A stretch of 64,000 nucleotides of DNA from Strongylocentrotus droebachiensis (GCA_035222895.1 JAVYIG010000035.1:186001-250000); one strand, 5' to 3'. Positions 33,840 to 44,454 are shown, counted from the stretch's first letter. Notes: generated from the sequence alone by a model not told the origin. Numbers and translations: made by a program.

Positions 33840-36800
33840 CTATTCTGCTTCCAGGAGCGAACACAGCTTTATCACTGGCCTCGTGAGTGTTGTGGATTTT
33901 GTCTTTATCCTTGCACTGCGAACTAGACCATCTTTACCCGGATATACTTCCTCCACTCGTCCCATCTGCCAGGAACATCTAGGCGCGTCCTTATCAGCAA
34001 TCAAGACGACGTCTCCCACTTGTAGACTGCGATTTGGTTGGGCCCACTTCTGCCGTTGCTGCAAGGTAGGAAGGTACTCACGCACCCATCTCCGCCAGAA
34101 GGTATCTGCTAGTAACTGCATCTGCCGCCATCTTTTCTTAGAGTATACATCCTTCTCTGAGAAGCGCCCTGGGGGTGGACTTGTAGTCATCTTGGCCTGT
34201 AGTAGATGATTAGGTGTAATGACATCCAGGTCATTGGGGTCATTTGAAGCTCTGGTTAGGGGCCGACTGTTTATAACTGCCTCTATCTCACACATTAAAG
34301 TGTGAAGCTGTTCATCACTCTGGGCAGTTTTCAAGTACTGCTCATGTAGTATGGCATGAAGGATTTTTCTGATAGTTCTTATTTGTCGTTCCCATACTCC
34401 TCCAAAATGTGATGCAGCAGGTGGATTGAAATTCCACTGAATTCCACGATTACAGCAAAAGTTCATGATCTGCTCCTGACTCCATTCCTGTAGAGCCTGC
34501 TTCAATGCACTACAGGCACCCACCAAATTTGTGCCATTGTCTGAATACATTGTCTTGACAGAACCTCTTCGACTAACAAATCGTCTTATGGCATCTATGG
34601 CAGAACTGGTGTCCAAGCTGCTTGCCACTTCTATGTGTATCGCTCGGCTGGTCATACAGGTGAACACAACACCATAACGTTTCTGCATGCTTCGACCACG
34701 CCTCGTCTCGAAAGGTCCGAAATAGTCCATGCCTGTATATGTAAAGGGTGGTTCACATGCTGCAACCCTAGCCCTTGGAAGATCTGCCATCTTTTGTGTG
34801 TTTGTTTTGGCTTGGTATCTTCTGCATGTAACACATTTTCTGATGATTGTCTTTGTCAGCACACCTGCTCCAATTATCCAATACTTCTGAAGAAGTTCTG
34901 CTAGCACATGGTTTTGACCTTGATGTGCTACACTTTGATGAACATGTCTCACTATCAAGGTAGACACATGGTGCTTTTTGGGCAAGATCACCTGATGTTT
35001 TGCATTTCCATCAATCTCGGCATTCCTTAGTCGTCTGCCAACTCTCAGTACTTTGTCATGCAGTTCTGGATCTAGCTTTATGATGCTGCTGCCCTTGCGT
35101 ATGGCCTTTCGTGACTGTTGATTTCCCTTCTGATTTAAGGCTTCTATTTCTTCCTGGAAGGACTCAAATTGCACCCACCGGACAATAGCCAGTTCTGCAC
35201 CATTCACTTCTGCTACTGTAAGGGTGCCAGTACACACTTTATCTGAGGACAACTTGGCCCTTTCCTTCAGCTTCCCTTTGAGCCTTAGCCACCAAGCAAC
35301 TGCCCTTCGTAATCTTGTCCAATCTGAGTAGTGTGATATCAACTTGTTCACGGCGCACTCTTCTCCTCCAGTCTTTGTTGAACCCATCATACAGTTCTTC
35401 TTGATTTCAAGTGGTGCGTTTACATCATCTGTGACTTCATCATTTGTCTTGGGCCAATCTTCTTCCGAGTTCAAAAGAAACTCTGGGCCGTTCTTCCAAT
35501 CTTCTCTTAGCAAGAATTCTTGCACCTTCATCCCTCTCGAACTAACATCAGCTGGATTGAGGCTGGTGTTCACATAGCGCCATTGGTCAGGAATGGACCC
35601 GTCATGAATAACTGCTAACCTGTTGGCTACAAATGTTTGAAACCTTGCTGTTTCATTCTGGATGTAGCGCAGAACAGTCATACTATCTGTCCAGTAGTAT
35701 GTTTCCTTCACCTGTATTGTCAGTTCCCTTTTGAGCATTTGGTTAACTCGCACGGCAACACATGCAGCTGTCAACTCCATTCTAGGGATGGAGACTTGTT
35801 TGATTGGTGCCACTCTTGCTTTACTCATGACGAAGGAAACCGTTGTCTCTCTCTTATTGTTGACAAGTCTAAGGTAGGAGACCGTCCCATAGCCAACCTC
35901 ACTGGCATCAGCGAAGTGATGTAAGGAGACCTCTGCCTGCTCATATCCTGATGGTCTAAGGCATCTATCCATCTTGAACTCTGACAGCCTTGGAAGATCT
36001 GCCAACCATTCCTTCCATAGTTCAGCTTCTGCTCTGGGGATTTCCTCGTCCCAGCCAATTCCCTTTCTGCACAGATTTTGAAGAAGAGCCTTGGCTACTA
36101 GGATGACTGGGGCTACAAATCCAAGGGGGTCATAAACTGAACTCAGACTTGATAGCATTCCTCTTTTCGACAAAGGACGTGGCTTGGTTTGAATGTTGAC
36201 ACTGAATGAGTCTGATTCCGCACACCAGATAATTCCAAGTGCCCTTTCTTGTGGTAATTTTTCCTTGTCGAATATCAGCTCTTGGACTCCACTTGCCCGT
36301 TCCTCCTTAGGGATGGCCTCTATGACTTTTCTGTCGTTGCTGATCCATTTAGTGAGGTGAAATCCTTCTTTTCTACAGGCTTCCTGCAGATCTTCGGAGA
36401 GTTCTGTGGCCTTCTTTGCTGTAGAAGTTGAGTAGAGGCAGTCATCAACATAGAAGTTGTGCTTGATGATCTTTGCAACATCTTCTTTCTGGCCATCTGC
36501 AGTGCGCTTCAATGCATAGTTGGCACATGCAGGTGATGATGTTGCCCCAAAGACATGCACAGTCATTCGATGCTCCTCAATTGGTCTTTGGATGTCTCCT
36601 TCAGGCCACCACAGAAATCGCAGGAGATCCCTATCATCCTTGGGGATTCGAACCTGAGAGAACATGGCTTCTATGTCCGCCATTACAGCCACCTTGTCCT
36701 GCCGAAACCTGATAAGAACACCAACGAGGCTATTTGTCAGATCCGGCCCCTGTAAGAGTTCTGTATTCAGTGACCGGCCTTTGTACGATGCTGCGCAGTC

Positions 36801-38531
36801 ATACACGACTCTCAACTTCCGTTTCTGTGGGTGGAAGACGCCATGATGTGGAACGTACCACACTCTTCCATCATCTCTCTGAATCTCGTCTTCCGGGACC
36901 TTCTCTGCGAATTTTCTGTCCATAACCTTTCCCATGAATTTCATGTACTCTTCACGGAAGGGTGGCTGTCTTTCAAATTTCCTTCGCAGGTGTTGTAGAC
37001 GTTGTTCAGCTTGTGGCTTGTTTGTTGGTAAAGAGACATTCTTGTTCTTGAGTGGCATGGCAATCTCGAAGTGTCCATCAACATGCTGTAGTGAACCTTC
37101 CACAATGTTCAAGAACCGTTGGTCCTGTATTGATCGTTCAGGAGTATCCTCAATTAACCGCTCACTGAAGTCCCGGTTGAACATGCTGATCATCTGTTCA
37201 TTTAGGTCAGTTTTCACCGAAATCCGGTGAGATGAAATCCGTTGGGGTCGATTGGCTCTCTTTGCACCACACACTGCCGATCCTAGTACCGTCCTGAAAG
37301 CAAACGGGCCACCATCTCGACTGTTAATCACTTCTAAGGGCTCTGCAGCTTCAGGAATGTTGTTCCCTATCAACAGGCCCACTTCTGCATCGAGTTCTGG
37401 AAGTTGAATCCCACGAAGATACGAGTACTTATTCAATTCTGCGGATGATGGCACCTCTGTTTTGCTGATTGGAATGGCCTGCACATATGCTTCGTCAATG
37501 TTGATGCTTGTTTTTTCTTCCAAGTCTAGTACCTCTAAGTCACTGATAACCTCACAATTGGTAAGCCTATCCTCCGTCAGGGTTTGAAGCTGAATCCTCC
37601 CTTTCCTGCCAGTAAGCTGCAAGCTCTCCTTGACTTCTTGTGTGCAGAACACTGCATTACTCCCATTGTCGAGAAAGGCATTGGTTCTTATTTTTCTACC
37701 AGTAGTTCTGGATCGTAGAGTTACTGGAATGATGATAGGGAGTGTGTTCGATCCTTCCTCCATGCTGGTCAAGCTTCGTTTAACCCTTTCGGTTGAGATG
37801 GATTCATCTGCTACTGCCGAGGCTTCCTCTTCGTGTGGCACTTGATTACTAGTAGCTTGCTCTTGTGGTGGCTCTTGGTTAGTGGGCGCCCGTTGGTATT
37901 GTTGGTATTGCTTGTGCAAAATCGTAGGGTGCGACGAATTGCACACAGCACATTCCAGCCTGTTTTTGCAATCCCTTGCAAAATGCGAAGACTTCTTCAG
38001 GCATGAGTAACAAAGTCCCTGGGACTTGCAAAATTGCAGACGTTCTCCGTATGGTTTGCCTCCAAGTCTCTTACAGCTGTCTAGCATGTGGGTTGATGTC
38101 TTGCAGTAAAGACAGTACTGTTCTGGTTTGACTGACACGTTGTCTGGCTGGTTTACATTTGCAGAAAAGCCACGCCTTTCATTTCTTGGCTTTGCATTCG
38201 TAGGGCTGTGTTCTGCCTTCCTTTGTGGCCCTTTAATATTCCCGTATACAGGATTTGAGAGCACTCGAGCCTCCTTGGACACAAAGGATACTGCATCGGC
38301 AAACTGAATGGACAGGCCCCTTTCCTCTTGTATGTAGTCTGCCCTTTGACGCCACTTCTCCCGTAGGCGGTATGGCAACTTGGACACCACCATCCGGATA
38401 TTGTGGGAATGATTGATCTCATGGCATTGTCCTAGATCTCTTGCTGTGTTGAGCAACTCTGTCAGGCACAAAGAAAAACTGGTCAGTTTTTCTACCTCAT
38501 CAGCCTTTATTTCCGGCCAGTCCTCTACCTT
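33840..38531 (-). CDS. pol: BEL Pol: zinc knuckles, protease, RT, RNase H, integrase
   Basis: Open from just after the TGA to the stop at 33840; the first ATG is at 38471. Counting from that Met: zinc knuckles C-x2-C-x4-H-x4-C from about residue 120; aspartic protease with LDNGSN at about 268; reverse transcriptase with NFYVDDCLYS at about 675; RNase H with HHFADASEVGYG at about 850; integrase with a His/Cys zinc region, MDYFGPF at about 1249, SDNGTNLVGA at about 1313 and GVWERQ at about 1357 (D, D, E); and the C-terminal domain common in BEL integrases. All catalytic blocks I checked look intact, and no other stop is present. No envelope or other ORF follows. Confidence 0.95.
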   Translation of the reverse strand, partial: KVEDWPEIKADEVEKLTSFSLCLTELLNTARDLGQCHEINHSHNIRMVVSKLPYRLREKWRQRADYIQEERGLSIQFADAVSFVSKEARVLSNPVYGNIKGPQRKAEHSPTNAKPRNERRGFSANVNQPDNVSVKPEQYCLYCKTSTHMLDSCKRLGGKPYGERLQFCKSQGLCYSCLKKSSHFARDCKNRLECAVCNSSHPTILHKQYQQYQRAPTNQEPPQEQATSNQVPHEEEASAVADESISTERVKRSLTSMEEGSNTLPIIIPVTLRSRTTGRKIRTNAFLDNGSNAVFCTQEVKESLQLTGRKGRIQLQTLTEDRLTNCEVISDLEVLDLEEKTSINIDEAYVQAIPISKTEVPSSAELNKYSYLRGIQLPELDAEVGLLIGNNIPEAAEPLEVINSRDGGPFAFRTVLGSAVCGAKRANRPQRISSHRISVKTDLNEQMISMFNRDFSERLIEDTPERSIQDQRFLNIVEGSLQHVDGHFEIAMPLKNKNVSLPTNKPQAEQRLQHLRRKFERQPPFREEYMKFMGKVMDRKFAEKVPEDEIQRDDGRVWYVPHHGVFHPQKRKLRVVYDCAASYKGRSLNTELLQGPDLTNSLVGVLIRFRQDKVAVMADIEAMFSQVRIPKDDRDLLRFLWWPEGDIQRPIEEHRMTVHVFGATSSPACANYALKRTADGQKEDVAKIIKHNFYVDDCLYSTSTAKKATELSEDLQEACRKEGFHLTKWISNDRKVIEAIPKEERASGVQELIFDKEKLPQERALGIIWCAESDSFSVNIQTKPRPLSKRGMLSSLSSVYDPLGFVAPVILVAKALLQNLCRKGIGWDEEIPRAEAELWKEWLADLPRLSEFKMDRCLRPSGYEQAEVSLHHFADASEVGYGTVSYLRLVNNKRETTVSFVMSKARVAPIKQVSIPRMELTAACVAVRVNQMLKRELTIQVKETYYWTDSMTVLRYIQNETARFQTFVANRLAVIHDGSIPDQWRYVNTSLNPADVSSRGMKVQEFLLREDWKNGPEFLLNSEEDWPKTNDEVTDDVNAPLEIKKNCMMGSTKTGGEECAVNKLISHYSDWTRLRRAVAWWLRLKGKLKERAKLSSDKVCTGTLTVAEVNGAELAIVRWVQFESFQEEIEALNQKGNQQSRKAIRKGSSIIKLDPELHDKVLRVGRRLRNAEIDGNAKHQVILPKKHHVSTLIVRHVHQSVAHQGQNHVLAELLQKYWIIGAGVLTKTIIRKCVTCRRYQAKTNTQKMADLPRARVAACEPPFTYTGMDYFGPFETRRGRSMQKRYGVVFTCMTSRAIHIEVASSLDTSSAIDAIRRFVSRRGSVKTMYSDNGTNLVGACSALKQALQEWSQEQIMNFCCNRGIQWNFNPPAASHFGGVWERQIRTIRKILHAILHEQYLKTAQSDEQLHTLMCEIEAVINSRPLTRASNDPNDLDVITPNHLLQAKMTTSPPPGRFSEKDVYSKKRWRQMQLLADTFWRRWVREYLPTLQQRQKWAQPNRSLQVGDVVLIADKDAPRCSWQMGRVEEVYPGKDGLVRSARIKTKSTTLTRPVIKLCSLLEAE

Positions 38532-39587
38532 TCATATAATGGCGTCTGTGATGCGATATTTATTTCCAAAGGCCTTTTCCAACATTTCTCTTGCCTTTGC
38601 GTATGCTGCCTCAACATTCACATTGCACATGCAGCTGCGCACCATGGTGTTTGCCTCACCTCTTGTGTATTGTTCGAGGTAGTAAAGCCTGTCTTTGGGA
38701 TTGTTAGTCTTTTCTTCGACGCTATGTTGGAAGGCTCTCAGGAAGGCATTGTACTCCAGCGGATTACCATGAAATGGAGTAAGTGTTCTTTGTGGTAGGG
38801 AAGATCTCATGTGACACTCTACCAGCACCTTTGTCAGATCATTCTGCTGCCTCACTACCTCATTCTGCTGCATTAAGTAGGCAGTGAGATCAAATTTCTT
38901 CGTTGGAGTGTCTGGCGGAATGGCTGTACTTGTTTGATAATTCTCTACACTTGGTCTTCCATGTGTTTCTGCACGTCCTGGTGTAGCTGGAATATCACAT
39001 TTAACCTCGTATTCTGGGCGAAGATCTTCTACAACCTGCCTTTGCTGACTTTCCGCCTCTATATTTTCAATGGCTGCAAGTCTGGCGTTTGTTGCAGCTA
39101 TCTCAGTCTGTAGCTCAAGCTGCTCCCTCCTTCTCTGGATGAGCTGCATTTCATTGTCCAAATCATGTTTCATCTGTAAGGCTTCAGCCTTTATTCTTAG
39201 TTCTGCTTGCCTCGCAGCAGCTTCAATCCTAGCCTGTGACGCAGAACTTCTGGTACTACTCGCATTGCTGGTGACAGACTGAGCACGTGAATCCCTCCTT
39301 CTTGGTAAGAAGCTTGCAGTTGCCGGTCCAATATTTGACACACTGTCACTAGATTTCACGTCATCGTACCTTGTTGTTTCATACTCAGATTGTATCCATA
39401 TCATGTCTGATGCCCGACTTTCTTCATGTGGAGTTGATCTTGTTTCTCCAGATATGCCAGTATGTGTAATTACATGCACAGTTTGGTCTGGTTTTTCGTT
39501 CTGATTACTAGTACGGGCTTGGGCTGATGACAGCCATGCCAAATCATCATTGCTTTCCGCCATTGTAAGCTCATAATCTGCAAACAT
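38532..39587 (-). CDS. gag: BEL Gag region
   Basis: 351 residues, start ATG at 39587. The N-terminus is Ser/Thr-rich, followed by a Gln/Glu/Arg-rich coiled-coil (about residues 120-175) and a Gag-like helical domain near the end (LTPFHGNPLEYNAFLRAF). The frame ends at a TGA (38534-38532) and stays open beyond it for 1563 codons, so Gag and Pol are one frame with a single stop. Gag should form the particle; zinc knuckles lie after the stop. Confidence 0.9.
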   Translation of the reverse strand: MFADYELTMAESNDDLAWLSSAQARTSNQNEKPDQTVHVITHTGISGETRSTPHEESRASDMIWIQSEYETTRYDDVKSSDSVSNIGPATASFLPRRRDSRAQSVTSNASSTRSSASQARIEAAARQAELRIKAEALQMKHDLDNEMQLIQRRREQLELQTEIAATNARLAAIENIEAESQQRQVVEDLRPEYEVKCDIPATPGRAETHGRPSVENYQTSTAIPPDTPTKKFDLTAYLMQQNEVVRQQNDLTKVLVECHMRSSLPQRTLTPFHGNPLEYNAFLRAFQHSVEEKTNNPKDRLYYLEQYTRGEANTMVRSCMCNVNVEAAYAKAREMLEKAFGNKYRITDAII

Positions 39588-39725
39588 TGCTCCAATGAAA
39601 TCATAAACCAGCTACCATTTGTACTTCAAGTCATAAGTTCCACAAAACTGGGCTTCAATTTATCTTTCAATATAGTCTTAACAGTACTTCATAAGTTCAT
39701 TTTTCAAGTTCCGCTAGTTTTCAAC

Positions 39726-40166
39726 TGTTATAATGTCGATGGATCCCGACATCCAGCATGAGTTTCAACGCCTGGGTCTACACATCGCTCCATACACTCT
39801 TGCATCCATTTAATATAGCGCCATCTTCGTCTACGTTTTCATTCATAGTTCAATGTACATACCACACACATGTGACGTAAAATGACTGAGGTCTCGTGCA
39901 CCGAAAGTTTGCATTATTTAAACGCCTTTATTTGCCACATCCGTGCCTCCAAATGAATTTGCACAGGTCCAACACATCCTTGATCTTGTGGTACAACACA
40001 TTTCCATGGTAACAGTCTTTAAAACGTGATAAACAATGGTTAAACAGATAACTAGAGGTTGAAAACTAATATGCCTTTCCACTGGTCTCGAAACTCCGAA
40101 AACACTTTCTCTGAACTTTCTCTGTCTCGCCGTAGATGGCGTAGTTCCCTAAAACTGCCATTAACA
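39726..40166 (-). repeat. BEL 5' LTR
   Basis: 441 bp. It differs from the other two LTR copies at one position (about 40019, T instead of C). On the element strand it precedes gag. Confidence 0.95.
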
Positions 40167-40278
40167 TGCATGTTTTGAATTTTGAGGCCTACGTTCTCTA
40201 TATCGTCGCATCGTGATATCTGAATACAATTTGTTTTTTGAAAATTATTTAAAATGTATAATTTATTTCCACTTTGAG

Positions 40279-40301
40279 GTCAACGTAGTTATTCTCCTAC
40301 T
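40279..40301 (+). pseudogene. Truncated duplicate of the TM5 exon
   Basis: The first 23 nt of the TM5 exon, behind a changed acceptor (GAG instead of TAG), end at the tandem-duplication junction. It must be skipped for the receptor mRNA to stay in frame. Confidence 0.75.
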
Positions 40302-40849
40302 AGTATAGAGTAATGGAAACATATCAGAGATCCAGACCGGTAAAAGCTTGTAAGAAATCGAACCAAAAAGAAGAAAGTTTTGATATTTTAAAATTGTTAT
40401 CGCTAGACGCATTGGAAGTTTAAAATGGCCAAAGCAGTCATGTCACTGTGGTGTAGTGGCGGATAGTTTTCCTCAATTTTTTCAATACGAAAAGTTTCTA
40501 AAGTGTCAATTAATTTCATTCGTGTATGATAAAGAGTATATCACCCATGATATATTTTGACTAGTGCCTCAAAGGAAAAGGCACCTGGCACAAAAAAACA
40601 GAAATTGATTTTAATTTTGTTTACACGACTAATGACAGAGATTTTAATTGCTACGTCACAATCCAAGGAAGAAATATCGAATTTGAGATTTGCATAGATT
40701 GATTAATGGTTTAATTTTTATCACTTAAGCCATGCAGTTTCTCATATTTTCTGTCATTATACAAGTAAAGTTATTACAAGGGTTGGTTGTCCTTGTAAGT
40801 TTCAAACGAACATAGTGAGATAGCAGCTGCACTCTCAAATAAGGCTTAC

Positions 40850-41015
40850 ATTTCAGTTCAGTTCAGTTCATTTTATTCAAAACCACACAAGGCATGATAT
40901 TATCTGTTTCATAAAATAGAGATTGGTAATAGTACATCAATCAACATGTTCTAAGTTGATTACATCATTAAACTGGATGGTGTTAGGACCCCTTTAAAAG
41001 CTAAGCTCTATAAAA
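40850..41015 (-). mobile_element. LINE 3'-end fragment, copy B
   Basis: Near-identical copy of 30051-30216, carried along by the tandem duplication. Confidence 0.65.
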
Positions 41016-41116
41016 GTTTGCACTCAACAGAAAATAGCAGCTAATAAATCGTAAAATTATGGCTCCCTTTTATAATGGTTCAACTTTGCATTTTAAATTG
41101 TACAAATACAGCACTC

Positions 41117-41320
41117 TTAAAGGCACACAGTCCTACTTGTAGCTACTTGCTCCCTCTATATAGAAAACTTCCCAATCGGTGCCTGTTGGTCCCCCATGAT
41201 CCTCTTTTTCTTATGTTAAATGAGAGCTGAGTTAATGAGATAGCCACTTGTCACAGTGACCTCGCTGGCTCGCTGGGCGGTCTAATCCCTTCTTGCTGAA
41301 GTAGTAAAGCCTACCTTTAA
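41117..41320. mobile_element. TTAA-MITE family 2, copy B
   Basis: Duplicate of 30319-30522 within tandem copy B. Confidence 0.7.
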
Positions 41321-41645
41321 ACAAAGTCTACAATTTTCCTCTCAATTGAAACTAAGCAGCTCTTTCAATCACCAGCTGCAACTTTTCAAATAACAAAAAT
41401 CTTAATATTTTACCCCGCCGTATTTTGATATAAACTACGTAAAATACAAACTGTGGAAGTACTGCAAATGCGCACATGAAACCATAAGTTTACATTATGA
41501 AATAGAAGTTCAATGTAGCAAAATGCTCGTTATCTCTGTTTGATTGCAACACTTATTGCTCAGTGAGTAAAGGAGATTTTTCAAAGGAAAATAGGCATAT
41601 ATTTAATCGAAATATAAATCTCGTTTATTTTCATATTTTATGCAT

Positions 41646-42086
41646 TGTTATAATGTCGATGGATCCCGACATCCAGCATGAGTTTCAACGCCTGGGTCTA
41701 CACATCGCTCCATACACTCTTGCATCCATTTAATATAGCGCCATCTTCGTCTACGTTTTCATTCATAGTTCAATGTACATACCACACACATGTGACGTAA
41801 AATGACTGAGGTCTCGTGCACCGAAAGTTTGCATTATTTAAACGCCTTTATTTGCCACATCCGTGCCTCCAAATGAATTTGCACAGGTCCAACACATCCT
41901 TGATCTTGTGGTACAACACATTTCCATGGTAACAGTCTTCAAAACGTGATAAACAATGGTTAAACAGATAACTAGAGGTTGAAAACTAATATGCCTTTCC
42001 ACTGGTCTCGAAACTCCGAAAACACTTTCTCTGAACTTTCTCTGTCTCGCCGTAGATGGCGTAGTTCCCTAAAACTGCCATTAACA
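41646..42086 (-). repeat. Solo BEL LTR
   Basis: 441 bp flanked by TGCAT at 41641-41645 and 42087-42091. It carries the same insertion site as the full element, so it is the product of LTR-LTR recombination in one copy or allele. Confidence 0.95.
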
Positions 42087-42198
42087 TGCATGTTTTGAAT
42101 TTTGAGGCCTACGTTCTCTATATCGTCGCATCGTGATATCTGAATACAATTTGTTTTTTGAAAATTATTTAAAATGTATAATTTATTTCCACTTTTAG

Positions 42199-42287
42199 GT
42201 CAACGTAGTTATTCTCCTACTCGTTGTAAAGACGGTTGTGTCTGCATCTCGAGGTCAACTTGACAACGATAAGATCAGGCAAATCAA
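42199..42287 (+). CDS. aGPCR paralogue exon: TM5 and ICL3
   Basis: 89 nt, reading VNVVILLLVVKTVVSASRGQ and then LDNDKIRQIK. Three differences from its twin, two synonymous plus one Lys/Arg. Acceptor TTTTAG, donor GTAATA. Its first 23 nt are also present in the duplicated copy at 40279-40301, where the exon is cut off. Confidence 0.9.
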
Positions 42288-42594
42288 GTAATAAACTAAT
42301 TACTTTTTAAGAAATGTTCTCATTTACGATATATTCTTGCTTTACCCTTTGTCTCGATTACATAAATGTTCAGAAAGTGTTTTTTCGGAGTAAATCATCT
42401 ACATTATGTATACTTACTTATTGATTATTATGAACGCAGGCTTACGCCTCTATATTCAGTTCCAAATTCCTTCTTCATGTAAATTTTGCCAAATCATTTT
42501 GTTTTTATTCAGAGCTGATCTTTGGAGCCCTTCGTTTCTCCTCGTATTGCTTTATATTCATTGGTTATTAATGGTTGAGGAATGGTTGAGGAAT

Positions 42595-42830
42595 TGGTCA
42601 TTAATGGTTGAGGAATGTGTGTGAGTGTGTTTGTAGATTAATGTGGGTTTGTGTGGGTTTGGAAGGGTGTGTGCGTGTTCGGATGTATGTGCGCGTGGGT
42701 TTATATGTGTGATTTTGGATAGGTGTGTGTGGGTTTGGATATGTGTGTATGTGTGGGCTTGGATAGGTGTGTGTGGGGTATTTTGTTAAACCTGTGTGTT
42801 GATATGAATAGGTGCGTGTGGGGTTCCAAA
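42595..42830. repeat. GTGTGTGGGTTTGGATAG minisatellite
   Basis: About ten diverged GT-rich units in the aGPCR intron before TM6. Confidence 0.75.
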
Positions 42831-42888
42831 CGTTTTTGATATGTATATAAAAATCACTGTATAAATTCTCTTTGTCACTTCTTTCCAG

Positions 42889-43018
42889 AGCTGGACTTCG
42901 GAGCACTTTGTTGCTGTTCCCCCTGCTTGGTATCGCTTGGTTATTGACACCTGTAGTGGCAGTTTACCCTCACGTCAAGGCGTTGGAATACACCTTCAAC
43001 CTGCTCAATTCTCTTCAG
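42889..43018 (+). CDS. aGPCR paralogue exon: TM6
   Basis: 130 nt, reading AGLRSTLLLFPLLGIAWLLT and then EYTFNLLNSLQ. The L-x-P-L-L-G-x-x-W motif of TM6 is clear. Acceptor CTTTCCAG, donor GTATCT. Phase 0 end. Confidence 0.92.
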
Positions 43019-43645
43019 GTATCTTCTGATATCAGTGCTAACCTGGCGTTGTAATCCAATACTATGATATCAGTTTTTTGATGATTTTGATTTCCATTGT
43101 AAACAAAATGAAAACTAAAAGAAAGAGAGAGAGTGGGGCCGATGAAACGAAGATAATCCTACCTTTTCTTTAAAGAGAAGGTTGAGCTCTTTGGCTCTGT
43201 AGAAGTGAAAACAAATAATTTGAAATATTCAACATACCATTACACAATAAGGGAAAATATCATATTGAAAATCTTGAAAAACCATCAAATTCCAAATAAC
43301 TAAATATATCATATCTTTGGACCAAAGTTTGATCCTACTAATTTCTGTAGTGCTGTATCATGTTTGTGTGCACTGATTTTCCATTTGACAAGAATTTTTC
43401 GTTTGTTATTTTCAAAAACCTCACAGGCAATCAACGCAGATTAGGTCCTAGATAATTTTTGCCTTCTTGATGTAATGGTCTGCTCAGTATTCAAATTTGA
43501 TTTTAACCATGCACGGGCATATGTGTCTTCAACATTTTTACTTGTATTTTTCATTTTTGTTTTACTACTACGAGACGTTCAAATCTAAGTTTAGTGCTGT
43601 GCATGTATCGTACTAAAGTAGATTATTTCTGTTGTTTCCTTGCAG

Positions 43646-43687
43646 GGGTTCTTCGTCGCATGGCTCTATTGCTTTCTCAATTCGGAG
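43646..43687 (+). CDS. aGPCR paralogue exon: TM7
   Basis: 42 nt, reading GFFVAWLYCFLNSE. With the preceding N-S-L-Q it forms the conserved Q-G-F/F-x-x-x-x-Y-C-F-L-N-x-E block of TM7. Acceptor TTGCAG, donor GTATGT. Confidence 0.9.
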
Positions 43688-44114
43688 GTATGTAATGAAA
43701 TCATAGCTGGCATCAGACATTCAAAACAATTTTATTTCGGAGAATTTGCTCTGTAAAGAAGTAAAGATGGGCCTTATCGTAGAGAAAGGATAGATATGAT
43801 GCAACAGGCAAAAATGTCTATCTTACGCCCCACAATATGCTGCTTGTTATTCGTGGCAAGTTAATTTCATCGTGGATTTTGTATTAGAAGTAGGCTATAT
43901 AAAAAATAATATTCGAATATTGATCTCCCAACCGCCTATTTAAAGAAAGAAATTCTTCAAAACTGCGAGTGTCCGATACTCCACAGTAAATATGTGCAAC
44001 TCCTCGAAACAGGCAAGACAGACAGTGCACACGATATGGCGCTTCCGATTTAGCCTCTAACATGAAATCAAACAGAAAGTCTCTATTATTGTGATTTTGT
44101 ATTATTACAACAGG

Positions 44115-44204
44115 TTCGAAACGCCATCAGAGAACATGTTCGCAAATCTCGTGAAAGCAGGGCTTCGAACACCAATCCCAGTACAGTTTCAACAACTGAA
44201 GTAA
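44115..44204 (+). CDS. aGPCR paralogue exon: cytoplasmic tail
   Basis: Acceptor ACAACAG; phase 0. Reads VRNAIREHVRKSRESRLRTP and continues to a TAA at 44202-44204. An internal GTACAG donor at 44181 would instead join in frame to 45138. Both ends are plausible, so the C-terminus is uncertain. Confidence 0.7.
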   Translation, partial: FETPSENMFANLVKAGLRTPIPVQFQQLK

Positions 44205-44359
44205 ATGAAGTTTAATTTTACACTTTATCTAATTATGCAATAATTATATTTTTTTTCTTTCTAGCGCAATAATAGCATATATCTGCCCAGTGTTTTTGTA
44301 CGCGCATGTGTGTAACCGCTCGATTCTGATTCGAACAAAACGCGCATCGAACATAACTT

Positions 44360-44390
44360 TTTTTTTGGGGGGGGGGGTGGGGGGGGGGGC
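44360..44390. repeat. G-run
   Basis: Long G tracts interrupted by single bases, intronic or 3' UTR. A similar G-run is at 45016-45029. Confidence 0.7.
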
Positions 44391-44454
44391 GTTTGTTATA
44401 CGTGATGATGCTAGAAAGAGAGAAACAATACTGGGAAACTTTTAGTCTGATTAA

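Larger units (their letters stand above)
30848..40166 (-). mobile_element. BEL/Pao LTR retrotransposon, nearly intact
   Basis: 9319 bp, minus strand, antisense in the aGPCR intron. LTRs are 441 bp (TGTTA...TAACA) and I see one difference between them. The 5-bp target duplication TGCAT lies at 30843-30847 and 40167-40171; the empty site ATGCAT is at 423-428 in the inverted paralogue. It encodes Gag and Pol (protease, RT, RNase H, integrase order typical of BEL/Pao) in one frame split by a single TGA. No envelope gene is seen. I could not recognise the primer binding site after the 5' LTR. Confidence 0.95.
29503..40301 (+). repeat. Tandem duplication, copy A (with full BEL element)
   Basis: 1345 bp of left flank, the 9319-bp BEL element and 135 bp of right flank. 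It is directly followed by copy B. The junction at 40299-40301 shows ACT microhomology between the two ends (29500-29502 and 42219-42221). Confidence 0.92.
40302..42221 (+). repeat. Tandem duplication, copy B (with solo LTR)
   Basis: 1344 bp of left flank, one 441-bp LTR and 135 bp of right flank. About 7 differences were noticed against copy A over roughly 1.48 kb of flanks, so the duplication is very recent or the two are allelic sequences joined in assembly. Confidence 0.92.
27153..42420 (+). repeat. Inverted segmental duplication, right arm
   Basis: Colinear inverted counterpart of 1-4980, expanded by the BEL element and a local tandem duplication. Similarity begins right beside the right terminus of the element ending at 27152. 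On the other side of that element (22800) I see no similarity to the left locus, so the duplication breakpoint lies at or next to the element end. Confidence 0.85.

Noticed and set aside
33706..38682. Many short plus-strand ORFs across the BEL element
   Set aside because: They are antisense shadows of gag and pol.
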